From an uncultured Peptostreptococcaceae bacterium (GTDB lineage: Bacteria > Bacillota > Clostridia > Peptostreptococcales > Anaerovoracaceae), in contig CAJUQR010000003.1 in NCBI GenBank assembly GCA_910588185.1, positions 156,358 to 220,357 on the forward strand: 64,000 nt of DNA, written 5' to 3'. The position numbers and the translations under genes were made by a program. Positions 49,521 to 58,829 of the stretch are shown piece after piece (positions within the stretch are counted from its first letter, which is position 1; each line of letters starts with the position of its first letter). The notes under the pieces were generated by a model. That model searched no databases, had not been told where the DNA came from, and was given only the letters and a program-made list of their open reading frames with translations.

Positions 49521-52500
49521 ATGTATGAAAGTGAGATGCTTTTAAAAACAATTTATAAGACCATGTCTGAAAAGTTTTTCCTTAAAAGAATAGGAATGAC
49601 AAGTGATGACATGGAAAATATGCTGAGACGAGCAAAGGCAGAGGAACTTTGCTGTGAACTTACAGAGCAAATAGATGAGCGCGGAAGATTCATAGCCAAA
49701 AATGTGGTTTTGACATTACAGCCTTTACTTAAAGAATTTGGTCATGAGCCCGAGGAAGGTTGGCTGAAAGGGTGCTACGCATATGTTTTAGGACAAATTT
49801 TTGAGGAAAAACAGGCAGAGGCAAAGACCGATGAAACAGCTGTCGGTAAGATATTCTTATTACAGTTTTTAAGAGCACTTTATATTGCAGAACATAAAAT
49901 CCTCCCTTTCGATCCTACAGTTGAAATGCATTTTTTGAGCCCTGATGAAGTTGCTGCCAGAGGATACAATGAAGAATATTATAAGCTTTTACGTCTTGCA
50001 GACAGAAATTATCTTTATGAATTCATGCGCATAGGGGTTGAAGTCAAGCCATATAACACTCTTGGACATATTGCAGGAGTACATTATGTTGCCATGCATG
50101 CTGCACGTCAGCTTGATAACTTAAAAGTTCCTATAGATTTAGGCTTAGTTTCCGGCGCTGCTGCCGGTCATGACATAGGCAAATATGGATGCAAAAAAAG
50201 TGAAGAAAAGAGAACACCATATCTGCATTATTATTATACAGATATATGTTTTAATAGGTTTGAAATGCCTATGATAGGTCACATTGCCGCTAATCATTCT
50301 ACTTGGGATCTTGAACTTGAAAACCTTTCTGTTGAATCACTGCTTCTTATATATGCAGATTTTAGAGTCAAGAGCAGCAGAAATGAACAGGGAAAAGAAA
50401 TAGTGCATTTCTATACTTTAGATGAAGCATTTCAGGTGATATTGGATAAGCTTGATAATGTAGATGATGCCAAAGAGAAACGCTACCTCAAAGTTTATAA
50501 TAAGCTTAAAGATTTTGAGAATTATATTGTAGAATTAGGTGTAGATGTTAAGTTACCGAGAATTCCGGCAAGAATTCCAAAAGAAGCTGTGCCTGCCATG
50601 AAAAAGGATGTCTCTCTTTTAAGAAGCAGTCAAATAGTAGGAGAACTAAAGAATCTTTCCGTGGAACATAATACAAGGCTTATGAATAAGTTTTACAGCC
50701 AAGAGGAATTTTCAGGACTGCTTGAGACTGCTCGCAGCGAAAAGCAATGGAAGAATCTGAGAACGTATATTTCAATTTTCGGCGAGTATTCTACATATAT
50801 GACTGAAAAACAAAAGCTTATGACATTGCGCTTTCTAATTGAACTTTTGGTTCACAGAGAGAGCGATATAAGAAATCAAGCGGGAGATGTAATAGGTCAG
50901 ATAATAGCCGGATTTAATGAAGAGTATAAAAAAGAACTGCCTTCCGGAGCTATGCTGCCAAGCAAAGAAATTACAAATATTTCTCTGTGGGAACAGACAT
51001 TATTCGACATACTTTCAGCTGACCATAAACTTACAGACCAGCATAAAAAATGGATTGAAAACAGTTTGAAAAGCATAGTTTCAGCATTGCTTATTAATTG
51101 CTCCGAGATTCAAAGAAAAGATTTTATAGATGTACTGCTTGTATGGTACAAAAAGAAAGATCTCACAGAGCAAAATAAGGAGGCGTTGCTGCAGGTAGCT
51201 ATGATGATTGAGCCGTCTGTATGCTTGCCAGATCAGCTTTCAGTCATAATGGAATTTGCCGGATGTATGTATGCCGGAGAAGACCATGGGCTCAGAGCCG
51301 CTGCAGTAGATGTGATGAATCATCTCAAAAGTACGAAGGGCAGCGAAAACTACTATAAAGAGCTCAAGAATTGCTTGGGCTTTGATATGGAAAAAGAACT
51401 TTCGGCAGAAGATTTGTCGGAGATGTATCTGGATAATTTGAAAGCCAGCACCCCTTGGCCTATAAAAGTTGCAAATATTCATCTTATGCTCAATTCTCTT
51501 GAAAAGAAGCAGGGCGAAGGTCAGACTCTTCATGTTGCGACTCACCTTGGCAATCTGGTAAAAGTAAGTGAAACAGTAGTAGTTCGTAAAAGAGCCGGAG
51601 CGGCATTGGTTTCTATAATCGATAAAATGCCTTTAGAACAGAGAAATGAAATTGCTGTAGAGCTTGGAAAGGGTCTTGAAATAGGGGACTATCAGTTTTC
51701 TAAATATATACCTGAATATCTGGGCGTGATTATGCTGCATTTACCACCCAGAGAATTTGATGAATTGATCTTAGATTTAGAGAAATTTTTAGATACTGCT
51801 AACGGACAAGTAGCAGCAGCGGTACTTCATACTTTTGGAGTTGTTATAGAAAACTATGATACATATGGAGAACGCTTTAGTAAAAATGAAGAAAAAGAGA
51901 CAAGGCAGGCCAGAAAATACAAGATTGTAAACCTTATAGTACGCGGATTTGCCAATTACAATAATGTAATAAGTCAAGAAGCATTGTGGACCATAGGAAT
52001 GCATATATTCGGTTCTGATAAATTGTCTTTAGACGATAAGTATGATATTTTCTGCCATTGCGGCAAGAAGATACTTACCCTTTATGAAAACAGAAAAGAA
52101 ACAGATTTGGATTTCTTTAATAATGCTGCTGTGCTGAAACATATTTATAGATTTATATCTGAATATGAACTTGAAAAAGGTAAGATATTGGTAAATGAAC
52201 CTGACAAGGTGGCGTTTTTTCCCGGAACCTTTGATCCTTTTAGCTTAAGTCATAAAGCGATAGCAACTGAGATAAGAGATATGGGTTATGAAGTCTACCT
52301 GGCGCTTGATGAGTTTAGCTGGTCTAAAAAGACTCAGCCTAGACTCCAGAGAAGAAAAATTATGAGTATGTCAGTTTCAGATGAGGAAAATATATATATT
52401 TTCCCTGACGATATTCCTGTAAATATAGCTAATCCCCGTGATTTGGCCAGACTTAAAGAGATATTCGCCGGCAGAAGCTTGTATTTTGTTGCAGGAAGCG

Positions 52501-54326
52501 ATGTGATTGAGAATGCTTCATGCTACAGGTTTAAACCGCAAGAAGATTCAATTCATTCTATGAATCATATAATATTTAAGAGGATGTCTGATGAGAGACG
52601 AGATGGGTTTTCAAGTGATAAGATTTATCCGATTACAGGAGATATAATAAATTTACATCTGGAAGAGTATTATGAAGATATAAGTTCAACCAGGATAAGA
52701 GAGAATATTGACTCTAACAGAGATATTTCTAATCTGATAGATCCTGTTGCTCAAAATTATATTTTCGAAAACAGTTTGTATATGAGAGAGCCTGCATATA
52801 AACATGTGTTGCAGGCCAGAGACATTTATCTTGACGAGTTTCGTAAAGCTGACAGCAGCATTTTGGAAGATCTTGAAGAAGAACTTAAAACCTACGGATA
52901 TGACATTGGGAAAATATCTGATTACATGAGTCGCAAAGATGTGAATATGGTAGTCATAAGGGACGGCAATTTGGATAACCGCGTGGTAGCGGTGGCTGCT
53001 GTGAACAGGCTCGACAGTATAGATCTTTTAAGTACTTTCAATGATCAGGATATAGCAGCATATATCAGGAGCCAAGCGGCAGGGGCTATTGCTGTCATAG
53101 GCGGTCTTTACTTTAGCAGTAAAAGTACTGTTACAAATTTAGAACAGACCATACTGGTTGAGATGCTTTCTGAACTTTTGGCAAAAGATTATACCTATGT
53201 TGTATATCATCCTTGCCATGAGGCAGGACTTTCGCGTAGAATTGTGAAAGCTGTTGAAAAACAGGGATTTGTGAACATTTCACCTGATGGTGCAAAGCCT
53301 ATATATGCCGTAGATATGCGTTCACCGGTAATAATATTTAAAAATGTTGATACTGTAATTAAGCATCCGCTCAATAAGAATGAAATTGTTCTCAGAGCAG
53401 TGGAAAATGCTCATAACAAGCTTCTCAAAATACTTAAAGAAATTTATCCTGGAGAGCTTATTGTATCTTACAATTCAGGCATAATGCACCACAAGATGAT
53501 TAATTTGATAACCAAGATTAACGGTGTATCACCTATACCTTATGAAAAAAAGTCATATGGAAATTATATGGTGGTTCCTTTCGGAAAAGTTCTTGAAGGT
53601 GTGGTAGTTCCTAATACTGTAACAAAGACTATGCACACAGAAAAATATTTTACTCGTGATGTGTCAGAGTTTACCATTGAAGAAAGCAGTTTCTATTCGA
53701 CTCTTGAGAATCAGGTTAGGACTATAAAATCTTTTAACAGACCAGTAATTTTGGTTGATGATTTGCTTCATAAAGGATATAGGATGAAAGAAATCGATCC
53801 TATTTTAAAGGCCAACGGAGTTGAAGTAGTTGACACTGTGGTAGGTGTTCAGACCGGTAGAGGAAGAGATTTGATGACTGTAAAAGAGCGAAGTGTGGAT
53901 AGCGCATATTTTCTTCCGAATCTTAAGTGCTGGATAGATGAAAGCGCCATGTATCCTTATATAGGAGGAGATGGCATGAAGGATAAGGAGATTTCTGTAG
54001 AAAAACAGGAGGTTTCCGTTTCTCTCAATTTGCTGCTTCCTTATGCCATACCTAGTTTTTTGGGTCAGATACCGGGGAAAAATATTTATGAATATTCTAT
54101 GACATGTCTTGAAAATGCAAGAGATGTTTTAAAGACGCTGGAAGAAGAATATCAAAAGGAATTCGAACAAAAGCTTACTATTAAGAGACTGGGAGAGGTT
54201 ATCGCTGAACCTAAAAATCCGGATATTGGAAATCACATAAAACTGGATGAAAATACAGCGGCATCTGCTTATGTGGAGATGGACATAGAGAAACTTATAA
54301 GGATGAGGAAGATGTTTAAATGGTAG
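49521..54326 (+). CDS. 1601-aa multidomain protein: HD domain, helical repeats, NadD-like nucleotidyltransferase, GNAT-like region, PRTase
   Basis: Start ATG 49521 follows a CAGGAG site; the frame is open further upstream only inside the GrpB gene. Residues ~180-300 are an HD-type metal phosphohydrolase (His ~184, AAGHDIGKYG with HD at ~217-218, GHIAANHST ~252-260). Residues ~350-870 are helical and HEAT-like. Residues ~895-1065 resemble NadD: FFPGTFDPFSLSHKAI, where HxGH has become SLSH, and ISSTRIRENI intact. Residues ~1090-1260 look GNAT-like. Residues ~1280-1480 form a type I phosphoribosyltransferase with VILVDDLLHKGYR at ~1408. No membrane segments. It overlaps the next gene by 7 bases. 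The combination suggests NAD-related or nucleotide salvage or signalling; actual function unknown. Confidence 0.85.
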   Translation: MYESEMLLKTIYKTMSEKFFLKRIGMTSDDMENMLRRAKAEELCCELTEQIDERGRFIAKNVVLTLQPLLKEFGHEPEEGWLKGCYAYVLGQIFEEKQAEAKTDETAVGKIFLLQFLRALYIAEHKILPFDPTVEMHFLSPDEVAARGYNEEYYKLLRLADRNYLYEFMRIGVEVKPYNTLGHIAGVHYVAMHAARQLDNLKVPIDLGLVSGAAAGHDIGKYGCKKSEEKRTPYLHYYYTDICFNRFEMPMIGHIAANHSTWDLELENLSVESLLLIYADFRVKSSRNEQGKEIVHFYTLDEAFQVILDKLDNVDDAKEKRYLKVYNKLKDFENYIVELGVDVKLPRIPARIPKEAVPAMKKDVSLLRSSQIVGELKNLSVEHNTRLMNKFYSQEEFSGLLETARSEKQWKNLRTYISIFGEYSTYMTEKQKLMTLRFLIELLVHRESDIRNQAGDVIGQIIAGFNEEYKKELPSGAMLPSKEITNISLWEQTLFDILSADHKLTDQHKKWIENSLKSIVSALLINCSEIQRKDFIDVLLVWYKKKDLTEQNKEALLQVAMMIEPSVCLPDQLSVIMEFAGCMYAGEDHGLRAAAVDVMNHLKSTKGSENYYKELKNCLGFDMEKELSAEDLSEMYLDNLKASTPWPIKVANIHLMLNSLEKKQGEGQTLHVATHLGNLVKVSETVVVRKRAGAALVSIIDKMPLEQRNEIAVELGKGLEIGDYQFSKYIPEYLGVIMLHLPPREFDELILDLEKFLDTANGQVAAAVLHTFGVVIENYDTYGERFSKNEEKETRQARKYKIVNLIVRGFANYNNVISQEALWTIGMHIFGSDKLSLDDKYDIFCHCGKKILTLYENRKETDLDFFNNAAVLKHIYRFISEYELEKGKILVNEPDKVAFFPGTFDPFSLSHKAIATEIRDMGYEVYLALDEFSWSKKTQPRLQRRKIMSMSVSDEENIYIFPDDIPVNIANPRDLARLKEIFAGRSLYFVAGSDVIENASCYRFKPQEDSIHSMNHIIFKRMSDERRDGFSSDKIYPITGDIINLHLEEYYEDISSTRIRENIDSNRDISNLIDPVAQNYIFENSLYMREPAYKHVLQARDIYLDEFRKADSSILEDLEEELKTYGYDIGKISDYMSRKDVNMVVIRDGNLDNRVVAVAAVNRLDSIDLLSTFNDQDIAAYIRSQAAGAIAVIGGLYFSSKSTVTNLEQTILVEMLSELLAKDYTYVVYHPCHEAGLSRRIVKAVEKQGFVNISPDGAKPIYAVDMRSPVIIFKNVDTVIKHPLNKNEIVLRAVENAHNKLLKILKEIYPGELIVSYNSGIMHHKMINLITKINGVSPIPYEKKSYGNYMVVPFGKVLEGVVVPNTVTKTMHTEKYFTRDVSEFTIEESSFYSTLENQVRTIKSFNRPVILVDDLLHKGYRMKEIDPILKANGVEVVDTVVGVQTGRGRDLMTVKERSVDSAYFLPNLKCWIDESAMYPYIGGDGMKDKEISVEKQEVSVSLNLLLPYAIPSFLGQIPGKNIYEYSMTCLENARDVLKTLEEEYQKEFEQKLTIKRLGEVIAEPKNPDIGNHIKLDENTAASAYVEMDIEKLIRMRKMFKW

Positions 54327-55321
54327 ATAAAAAATCTGATTTGCAAGTCAAAAGAAGTGTAACAGAGCTTTGTCCTGATAGAGACTGTCTTACTATAACT
54401 AAAGAATTAAAAGGACATGGTTATAAAGTTAATTTAGTCGCTTTGGGGGATGTGGGCGCAAACCTACTGTTAGGGTTAAAACTCTTAGGTTCAGAGCTGA
54501 TAGACACAATAGGAATCTTTGATGTAAATGAAAATGTCATTAAACGATATGAGATAGAGATGAATCAAATCGGATGGCCTTTTGGGACAAAAAAACTGCC
54601 TGTAGTAAAAGGTTTGTCTGAGGAAGAGCTGTTTGATTGTGATATGTTTGTGTTCTGTGCAAGCAAAGCCGTGCCACCTGTTGGGACATCAGGTGATGTG
54701 AGAATGATGCAGTTTGAAGCAAACAGACAGATTGCTTCTTATTACGGTAAAATGGCAAAAGAAAGAAACTTTAAAGGAATTTTTTCTGTTGTTTCAGATC
54801 CTGTAGATCCTCTCTGTAAAGAAGTTCTAATATCATCGGGATTATCAGCAGGACAGATAAGGGGATACGGACTTGGTGTAATGAATAAGCGGGCTGAGTA
54901 TTTTGCTTCAAAATACATTGAGGCAGGAGATAGTAGGTTTGCTTCATATTTGACTGAGGGACGTGCTTTTGGACCTCATGGAGGTGACCTTGTAATTGCC
55001 AACAGCATAGAAAATTATGATGATGAGATTTCTAAAGAGCTGACTGAGCTTACGGTTAAAGCTAACCTTGAGGTCAGGGAACTTGGATTTAAGCCTTATC
55101 TGGCTCCTGCCATTTCTTCAGGAGCAATATCTTTGCTGCTTACGTTGTCAGGTCAGTGGAATTATAGTTCTGTTTATTTGGGAGGGGGAAAGCAAGGAGC
55201 TTTTTTAGGTATAAGAAACAGAATTTGCGGTGACAAAGTAGAAATTGAGGATTTGCCGCTTCCTGAGGAGCTTTATAAGCGCATTGAAAAGGCGTATATT
55301 AATTTGTGCCGGTTAGTGTAA
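54320..55321 (+). CDS. Lactate/malate-dehydrogenase-like NAD-binding protein
   Basis: A 333-aa protein with a Rossmann start (VNLVALGDVGANLLLGLKLLG...IGIFDVNE), VVSDPVDPLC in the place of the LDH/MDH NPVD motif, and GPHGGDLVIANS near the catalytic His region. It is divergent from standard enzymes: the NAD-loop glycine pattern is altered to GDVGAN and the substrate-binding Arg positions are not obvious. It overlaps the giant gene, so the two are probably co-produced. The substrate is unknown. Confidence 0.75.
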   Translation: MVDKKSDLQVKRSVTELCPDRDCLTITKELKGHGYKVNLVALGDVGANLLLGLKLLGSELIDTIGIFDVNENVIKRYEIEMNQIGWPFGTKKLPVVKGLSEEELFDCDMFVFCASKAVPPVGTSGDVRMMQFEANRQIASYYGKMAKERNFKGIFSVVSDPVDPLCKEVLISSGLSAGQIRGYGLGVMNKRAEYFASKYIEAGDSRFASYLTEGRAFGPHGGDLVIANSIENYDDEISKELTELTVKANLEVRELGFKPYLAPAISSGAISLLLTLSGQWNYSSVYLGGGKQGAFLGIRNRICGDKVEIEDLPLPEELYKRIEKAYINLCRLV

Positions 55322-55340
55322 CAAACGTAGGGGGATTATT

Positions 55341-56441
55341 ATGGATTTTTGGATAATCAAAATTTTAATGCAGAAAACCGGCGGCAGAATGGAAAAGGTT
55401 TTGAATACAGTGTTAGAAGAGCAAGGGGATTTTAACATGCCGTCCGTTAGGATGAAAATGATTAAAAGTTATGATGAATTTTTTGATGCTGCTGAAAATG
55501 GTCTGTTAAAAAATTCGTGTCTGTTGTTTGCTGTAGAAATACCGCAAGATGGAATAAATATAGAAAGTTATAGAATACTTAAATATCTTCAAGGATGTGA
55601 TAAAGATATTTTAAGCGGTTCAGCAGGAAGCGTAATTGTAGATGGGCAGAGTGATTTGTACACTAAGGACATAGGGCGCAGATTTATTTTTGCTGCAAAT
55701 AGCAGAGGCTGTACTTTTCCGGGAAAGCCTTTGGTTGAAGCAACGGTTAGTTTGAGTAATTTTAAAGTTCTGGCCGATTTGTGGAATATGGATTTAAGAG
55801 AGGCCTATGTTAAAAGCTGTGGTTTGCTCATAGAAAAGCTATTGAATTTTAAATTTATAAAATATGATAATCCGCATATTTTAGTTATTCATGCAAGTAA
55901 TAAAGGCGTTTCTAACAGTCTTAAACTTTGGGAAATGGTAGAAGATAACCTTAGCGGAAAGGCTCAAATTGAGGAAATTTCCATAAGAAACGGTCAGGTA
56001 TGGGATTGCCGCGGATGTAAATATGAAGATTGTTTCCACTTCGGAGAAAAAGGAGATTGCTTTTATGGCGGCGTTATGGTTGAGAAAGTGTATCCGGCCA
56101 TAATAAAGTGTGATTTACTTGTATTGATTTGTCCTAACTATAATGATTCAGTTAGTGCCAATATCATGGCATTTATCAATCGTTTGACTTCTGTTTTTAG
56201 AGCTAACGATTTTAGCAGCAAATGTGTATATGCTGTAGTAGTGTCAGGATACAGCGGCAGTGATATAGTTGTTCAGCAGATTATCGGAGCGATTAATGTT
56301 AATAAAAATTTTATTTTGCCATCTAGGTTTGCTTTGATTGAAACTGCCAACAGTCCCGGAGAGATTGATGGTATAGACGGGATAAAAGAACGAGCAAAGG
56401 ATATGGCAGAGCGGATTATTTCATATGGAAGAGGTATCTAA
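55341..56441 (+). CDS. Flavodoxin-like / iron-sulfur flavoprotein-type protein
   Basis: A 366-aa protein. Residues ~1-170 are an unrecognised domain. Residues ~175-366 fold like NADPH-dependent FMN reductases (HILVIHASNKGVSNSLKLWE; CDLLVLICPNYNDSVSANIMAFINR, in parts). A Cys-rich insert WDCRGCKYEDCFHFGEKGDC sits where iron-sulfur flavoproteins bind their cluster. ATG 55341 follows GGGGGA. It closes the three-gene run with the giant protein and the dehydrogenase, and meets the MATE gene tail to tail (4-base overlap). Likely a redox partner. Confidence 0.75.
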   Translation: MDFWIIKILMQKTGGRMEKVLNTVLEEQGDFNMPSVRMKMIKSYDEFFDAAENGLLKNSCLLFAVEIPQDGINIESYRILKYLQGCDKDILSGSAGSVIVDGQSDLYTKDIGRRFIFAANSRGCTFPGKPLVEATVSLSNFKVLADLWNMDLREAYVKSCGLLIEKLLNFKFIKYDNPHILVIHASNKGVSNSLKLWEMVEDNLSGKAQIEEISIRNGQVWDCRGCKYEDCFHFGEKGDCFYGGVMVEKVYPAIIKCDLLVLICPNYNDSVSANIMAFINRLTSVFRANDFSSKCVYAVVVSGYSGSDIVVQQIIGAINVNKNFILPSRFALIETANSPGEIDGIDGIKERAKDMAERIISYGRGI

Positions 56442-57769
56442 TAAAGATACCTCTTTTTATATTTAAAGAACATTATCATTGATAGTACCAGAGCCATCAG
56501 TTCAGCAACCGGTGTTGCCAGCCATATTCCTGTGATTCCAAGCATTGCAGGAAGAATCAACATTGTGATAACCATAAACACAAAGGAGCGTGAGAATGCA
56601 AGAACAGCCGATGTTAATCCATTTGACAGAGCAGTGAACATTCCGCTTGCAAATATATTGAATCCGATAAATAAAAGGGCAATAGTGCAAACTCTGTTGC
56701 CTGTGACAGCTAAGTCATACACAGGATTATCAGGGCGGGCAAATATGGATACAAGAGGTTTGGTAAAAACAAATGAAGCAAATACGGTGACTATGGAAAT
56801 GCCCCCGATTACTTTTAAACTTGTATTGATTAACTTTTTAAGCTTTTTATGGTTTTTCTCACCGTAATAAAAGCTTATCATCGGTGCAACACCGTAGGAG
56901 TAACCTGTGTACAATGAACTTGCAAACATTAGGACATACATAATAATAGTAATTGCTGCGACCCCGTCTTCACCTACATATTTTAACATGGTCCAGTTAA
57001 ACATGAGAGTTATAATTCCGGTAACCAGTGCGGTTGCCATTTCAGAGGAACCGTTAGAGGCTGAACTTACAAGTACTTTGAATCTGAAAACAGGCTTTTT
57101 AAAGTGTATGAGGTTGGATTTTTTGCTGAAGATAAATAGACCGACAAAGGCTGTTACAGAGTAGCCCAGTCCGGTTGCAACAGCTGCACCGCTTATACCC
57201 ATCCCAATCATGGATATAAATACATAGTCAAGTATTATATTTAAAATACCCCCGGCAACTGAGCAGACTAAAGAAAGAGTAGCTTTTTCAGATGCAATAA
57301 GGTAAAGGGTAAAATTGTTCATAAGCAGTATCGGAACTGTAAACAGCAAATAGCGGCTTAAGTATTGAGAACAGTAGTTTGAAACGTTTTCAGAAAGATC
57401 CATGGAGGCAAAAACGCTATCCATAATTAAATAACCCAAAATACACATTATGATTCCGACTACTACATTAACTAAAATTAAAAAGGTAAAATCTTCATTG
57501 GCTTCTTCTGACTTTTCTTCTCCTATTTTTTTCATTATTACAGCACTGCCTCCTGTGGCAAGCATTGTAGAAATTGCAGTTACCAGCTGAATTATAGGTG
57601 CAGTAAGATTGATGGCTGACAGAGCCTCTGTACTTATGAGGTTGGATACGAACAGTCCGTCTACCATAGTGTAAAATGACATGAATACGGTCATTGCTAT
57701 AGTTGGAACGGCGAATTTTAAAATATTTTTTAATGTTACAGGTTTGCTGTAAGCGTTTAAATTTTCCAT
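56438..57769 (-). CDS. MATE-family multidrug efflux transporter
   Basis: A 443-aa protein with 12 membrane segments and MATE hallmarks (NILKFAVPTIAMTVFMSFYTMVDGLFVS opening; two homologous halves). It exports cationic drugs with Na+ or H+. It is divergent from a MerR regulator, with a MerR-type 19-base-spacer promoter between, so it is probably induced by the regulator's ligand. ATG 57769 lies behind AGGAGAAAA. Confidence 0.92.
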   Translation of the reverse strand: MENLNAYSKPVTLKNILKFAVPTIAMTVFMSFYTMVDGLFVSNLISTEALSAINLTAPIIQLVTAISTMLATGGSAVIMKKIGEEKSEEANEDFTFLILVNVVVGIIMCILGYLIMDSVFASMDLSENVSNYCSQYLSRYLLFTVPILLMNNFTLYLIASEKATLSLVCSVAGGILNIILDYVFISMIGMGISGAAVATGLGYSVTAFVGLFIFSKKSNLIHFKKPVFRFKVLVSSASNGSSEMATALVTGIITLMFNWTMLKYVGEDGVAAITIIMYVLMFASSLYTGYSYGVAPMISFYYGEKNHKKLKKLINTSLKVIGGISIVTVFASFVFTKPLVSIFARPDNPVYDLAVTGNRVCTIALLFIGFNIFASGMFTALSNGLTSAVLAFSRSFVFMVITMLILPAMLGITGIWLATPVAELMALVLSMIMFFKYKKRYLY

Positions 57770-57810
57770 GGTTTTCTCCTGTTATATTGATTTTGTCTGT
57801 AATGTATAGT

Positions 57811-57841
57811 ATGATAAACCGTACAGTTACTGTACGGTCAA
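57811..57841 (-). promoter_or_regulatory. MerR-type promoter/operator of the MATE gene
   Basis: Minus strand TTGACC, 19-base spacer, TATCAT. The spacer holds the arms of a perfect inverted repeat ACCGTACAGT / ACTGTACGGT (57818-57838, one central base). The over-long spacer with palindrome is the hallmark of MerR activation by DNA untwisting. Confidence 0.9.
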
Positions 57842-57853
57842 GAGGTAATTTTA

Positions 57854-58696
57854 ATGAATGAAAAAAATAAATTGCTGACCATAGGTCAGTTTGCAAATTT
57901 ACATGGAATCAATAAAAAAACTTTAATGTGGTATGACGAGATAGGACTCTTCAAACCGGCTATTATAAACACAGAAAACGGATATAGATACTATAATTAT
58001 TATCAGAGTTCTGTGCTGGAAACAATTTTACTTCTCAGGGAACTTAACGTGTCCGTAAAAGAAATACAAGAATTTATGGAGAACAGATCTGCTGCCAGTC
58101 TTGAGCATCTTTTGGATAAGAAAATTCAAAAACTTGATCAAGATATACTCCATCTTAAAGCTGTGAGAAAAACTTTATTTAATCATCAGCAAAATATGCT
58201 TACTCTTATGAAAATGGATTTATCAGAGATAAGCGTTGTGGAGAAAGAAGAAAACAGACTGGTTACTGTTGACATAAGCAGAGAGACATCATTTGATAAA
58301 GAAGTTGAAATGATTATATCCGAGACTAAAAAATATCAGCTTAGGCGATTACATGACGCTTCATATGGCACTATGATATCGGTTGATAGTTTGAGAAATG
58401 GAAGTTTTGACGATTATACAAAACTGTTTATCGAAATTCCTTTTCCTATAGAGAAGCAAGGACTGCACATTCAGCCTAAAGGCAAATATTTGAGAGCATT
58501 TCATAAGGGAGACTGGAAAGGAATTCCTGAAAAATATGAACAAATGCTTGATTATGCAGAGAAAAATGATATAGAATTATTTGGATTTTCATATGAAATA
58601 GGAATTAATGAAAATGTAATAGACAGTATAGAAGATTATATTGTCCAAATCGATATTCCTGCTAAAATACCTGTTGACTATGCTAAAGATTTATAG
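57854..58696 (+). CDS. MerR-family regulator with GyrI-like effector domain
   Basis: A 280-aa protein. The N-terminal MerR helix-turn-helix (LTIGQFANLHGINKKTLMWYDEIGLFKP, in parts) is followed by a coiled-coil dimer helix (about 75-115) and a C-terminal GyrI/BmrR-like effector domain (about 125-275, ending in DYIVQIDIPAKI). This is the plan of drug-sensing regulators such as BmrR. It controls the divergent MATE gene through the 57811-57841 promoter. Confidence 0.9.
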   Translation: MNEKNKLLTIGQFANLHGINKKTLMWYDEIGLFKPAIINTENGYRYYNYYQSSVLETILLLRELNVSVKEIQEFMENRSAASLEHLLDKKIQKLDQDILHLKAVRKTLFNHQQNMLTLMKMDLSEISVVEKEENRLVTVDISRETSFDKEVEMIISETKKYQLRRLHDASYGTMISVDSLRNGSFDDYTKLFIEIPFPIEKQGLHIQPKGKYLRAFHKGDWKGIPEKYEQMLDYAEKNDIELFGFSYEIGINENVIDSIEDYIVQIDIPAKIPVDYAKDL

Positions 58697-58829
58697 TAAA
58701 TTGATGCGAATATTATAGTTATAGCAGAGTTACTTTATCTTGAATATTTAGACATTTTTTTATATACTTACCTTAAAAGTGATTTTGTGTATATGGGAAA
58801 GTAGATAGAAAAATGCTTTAGGAGGAAAT

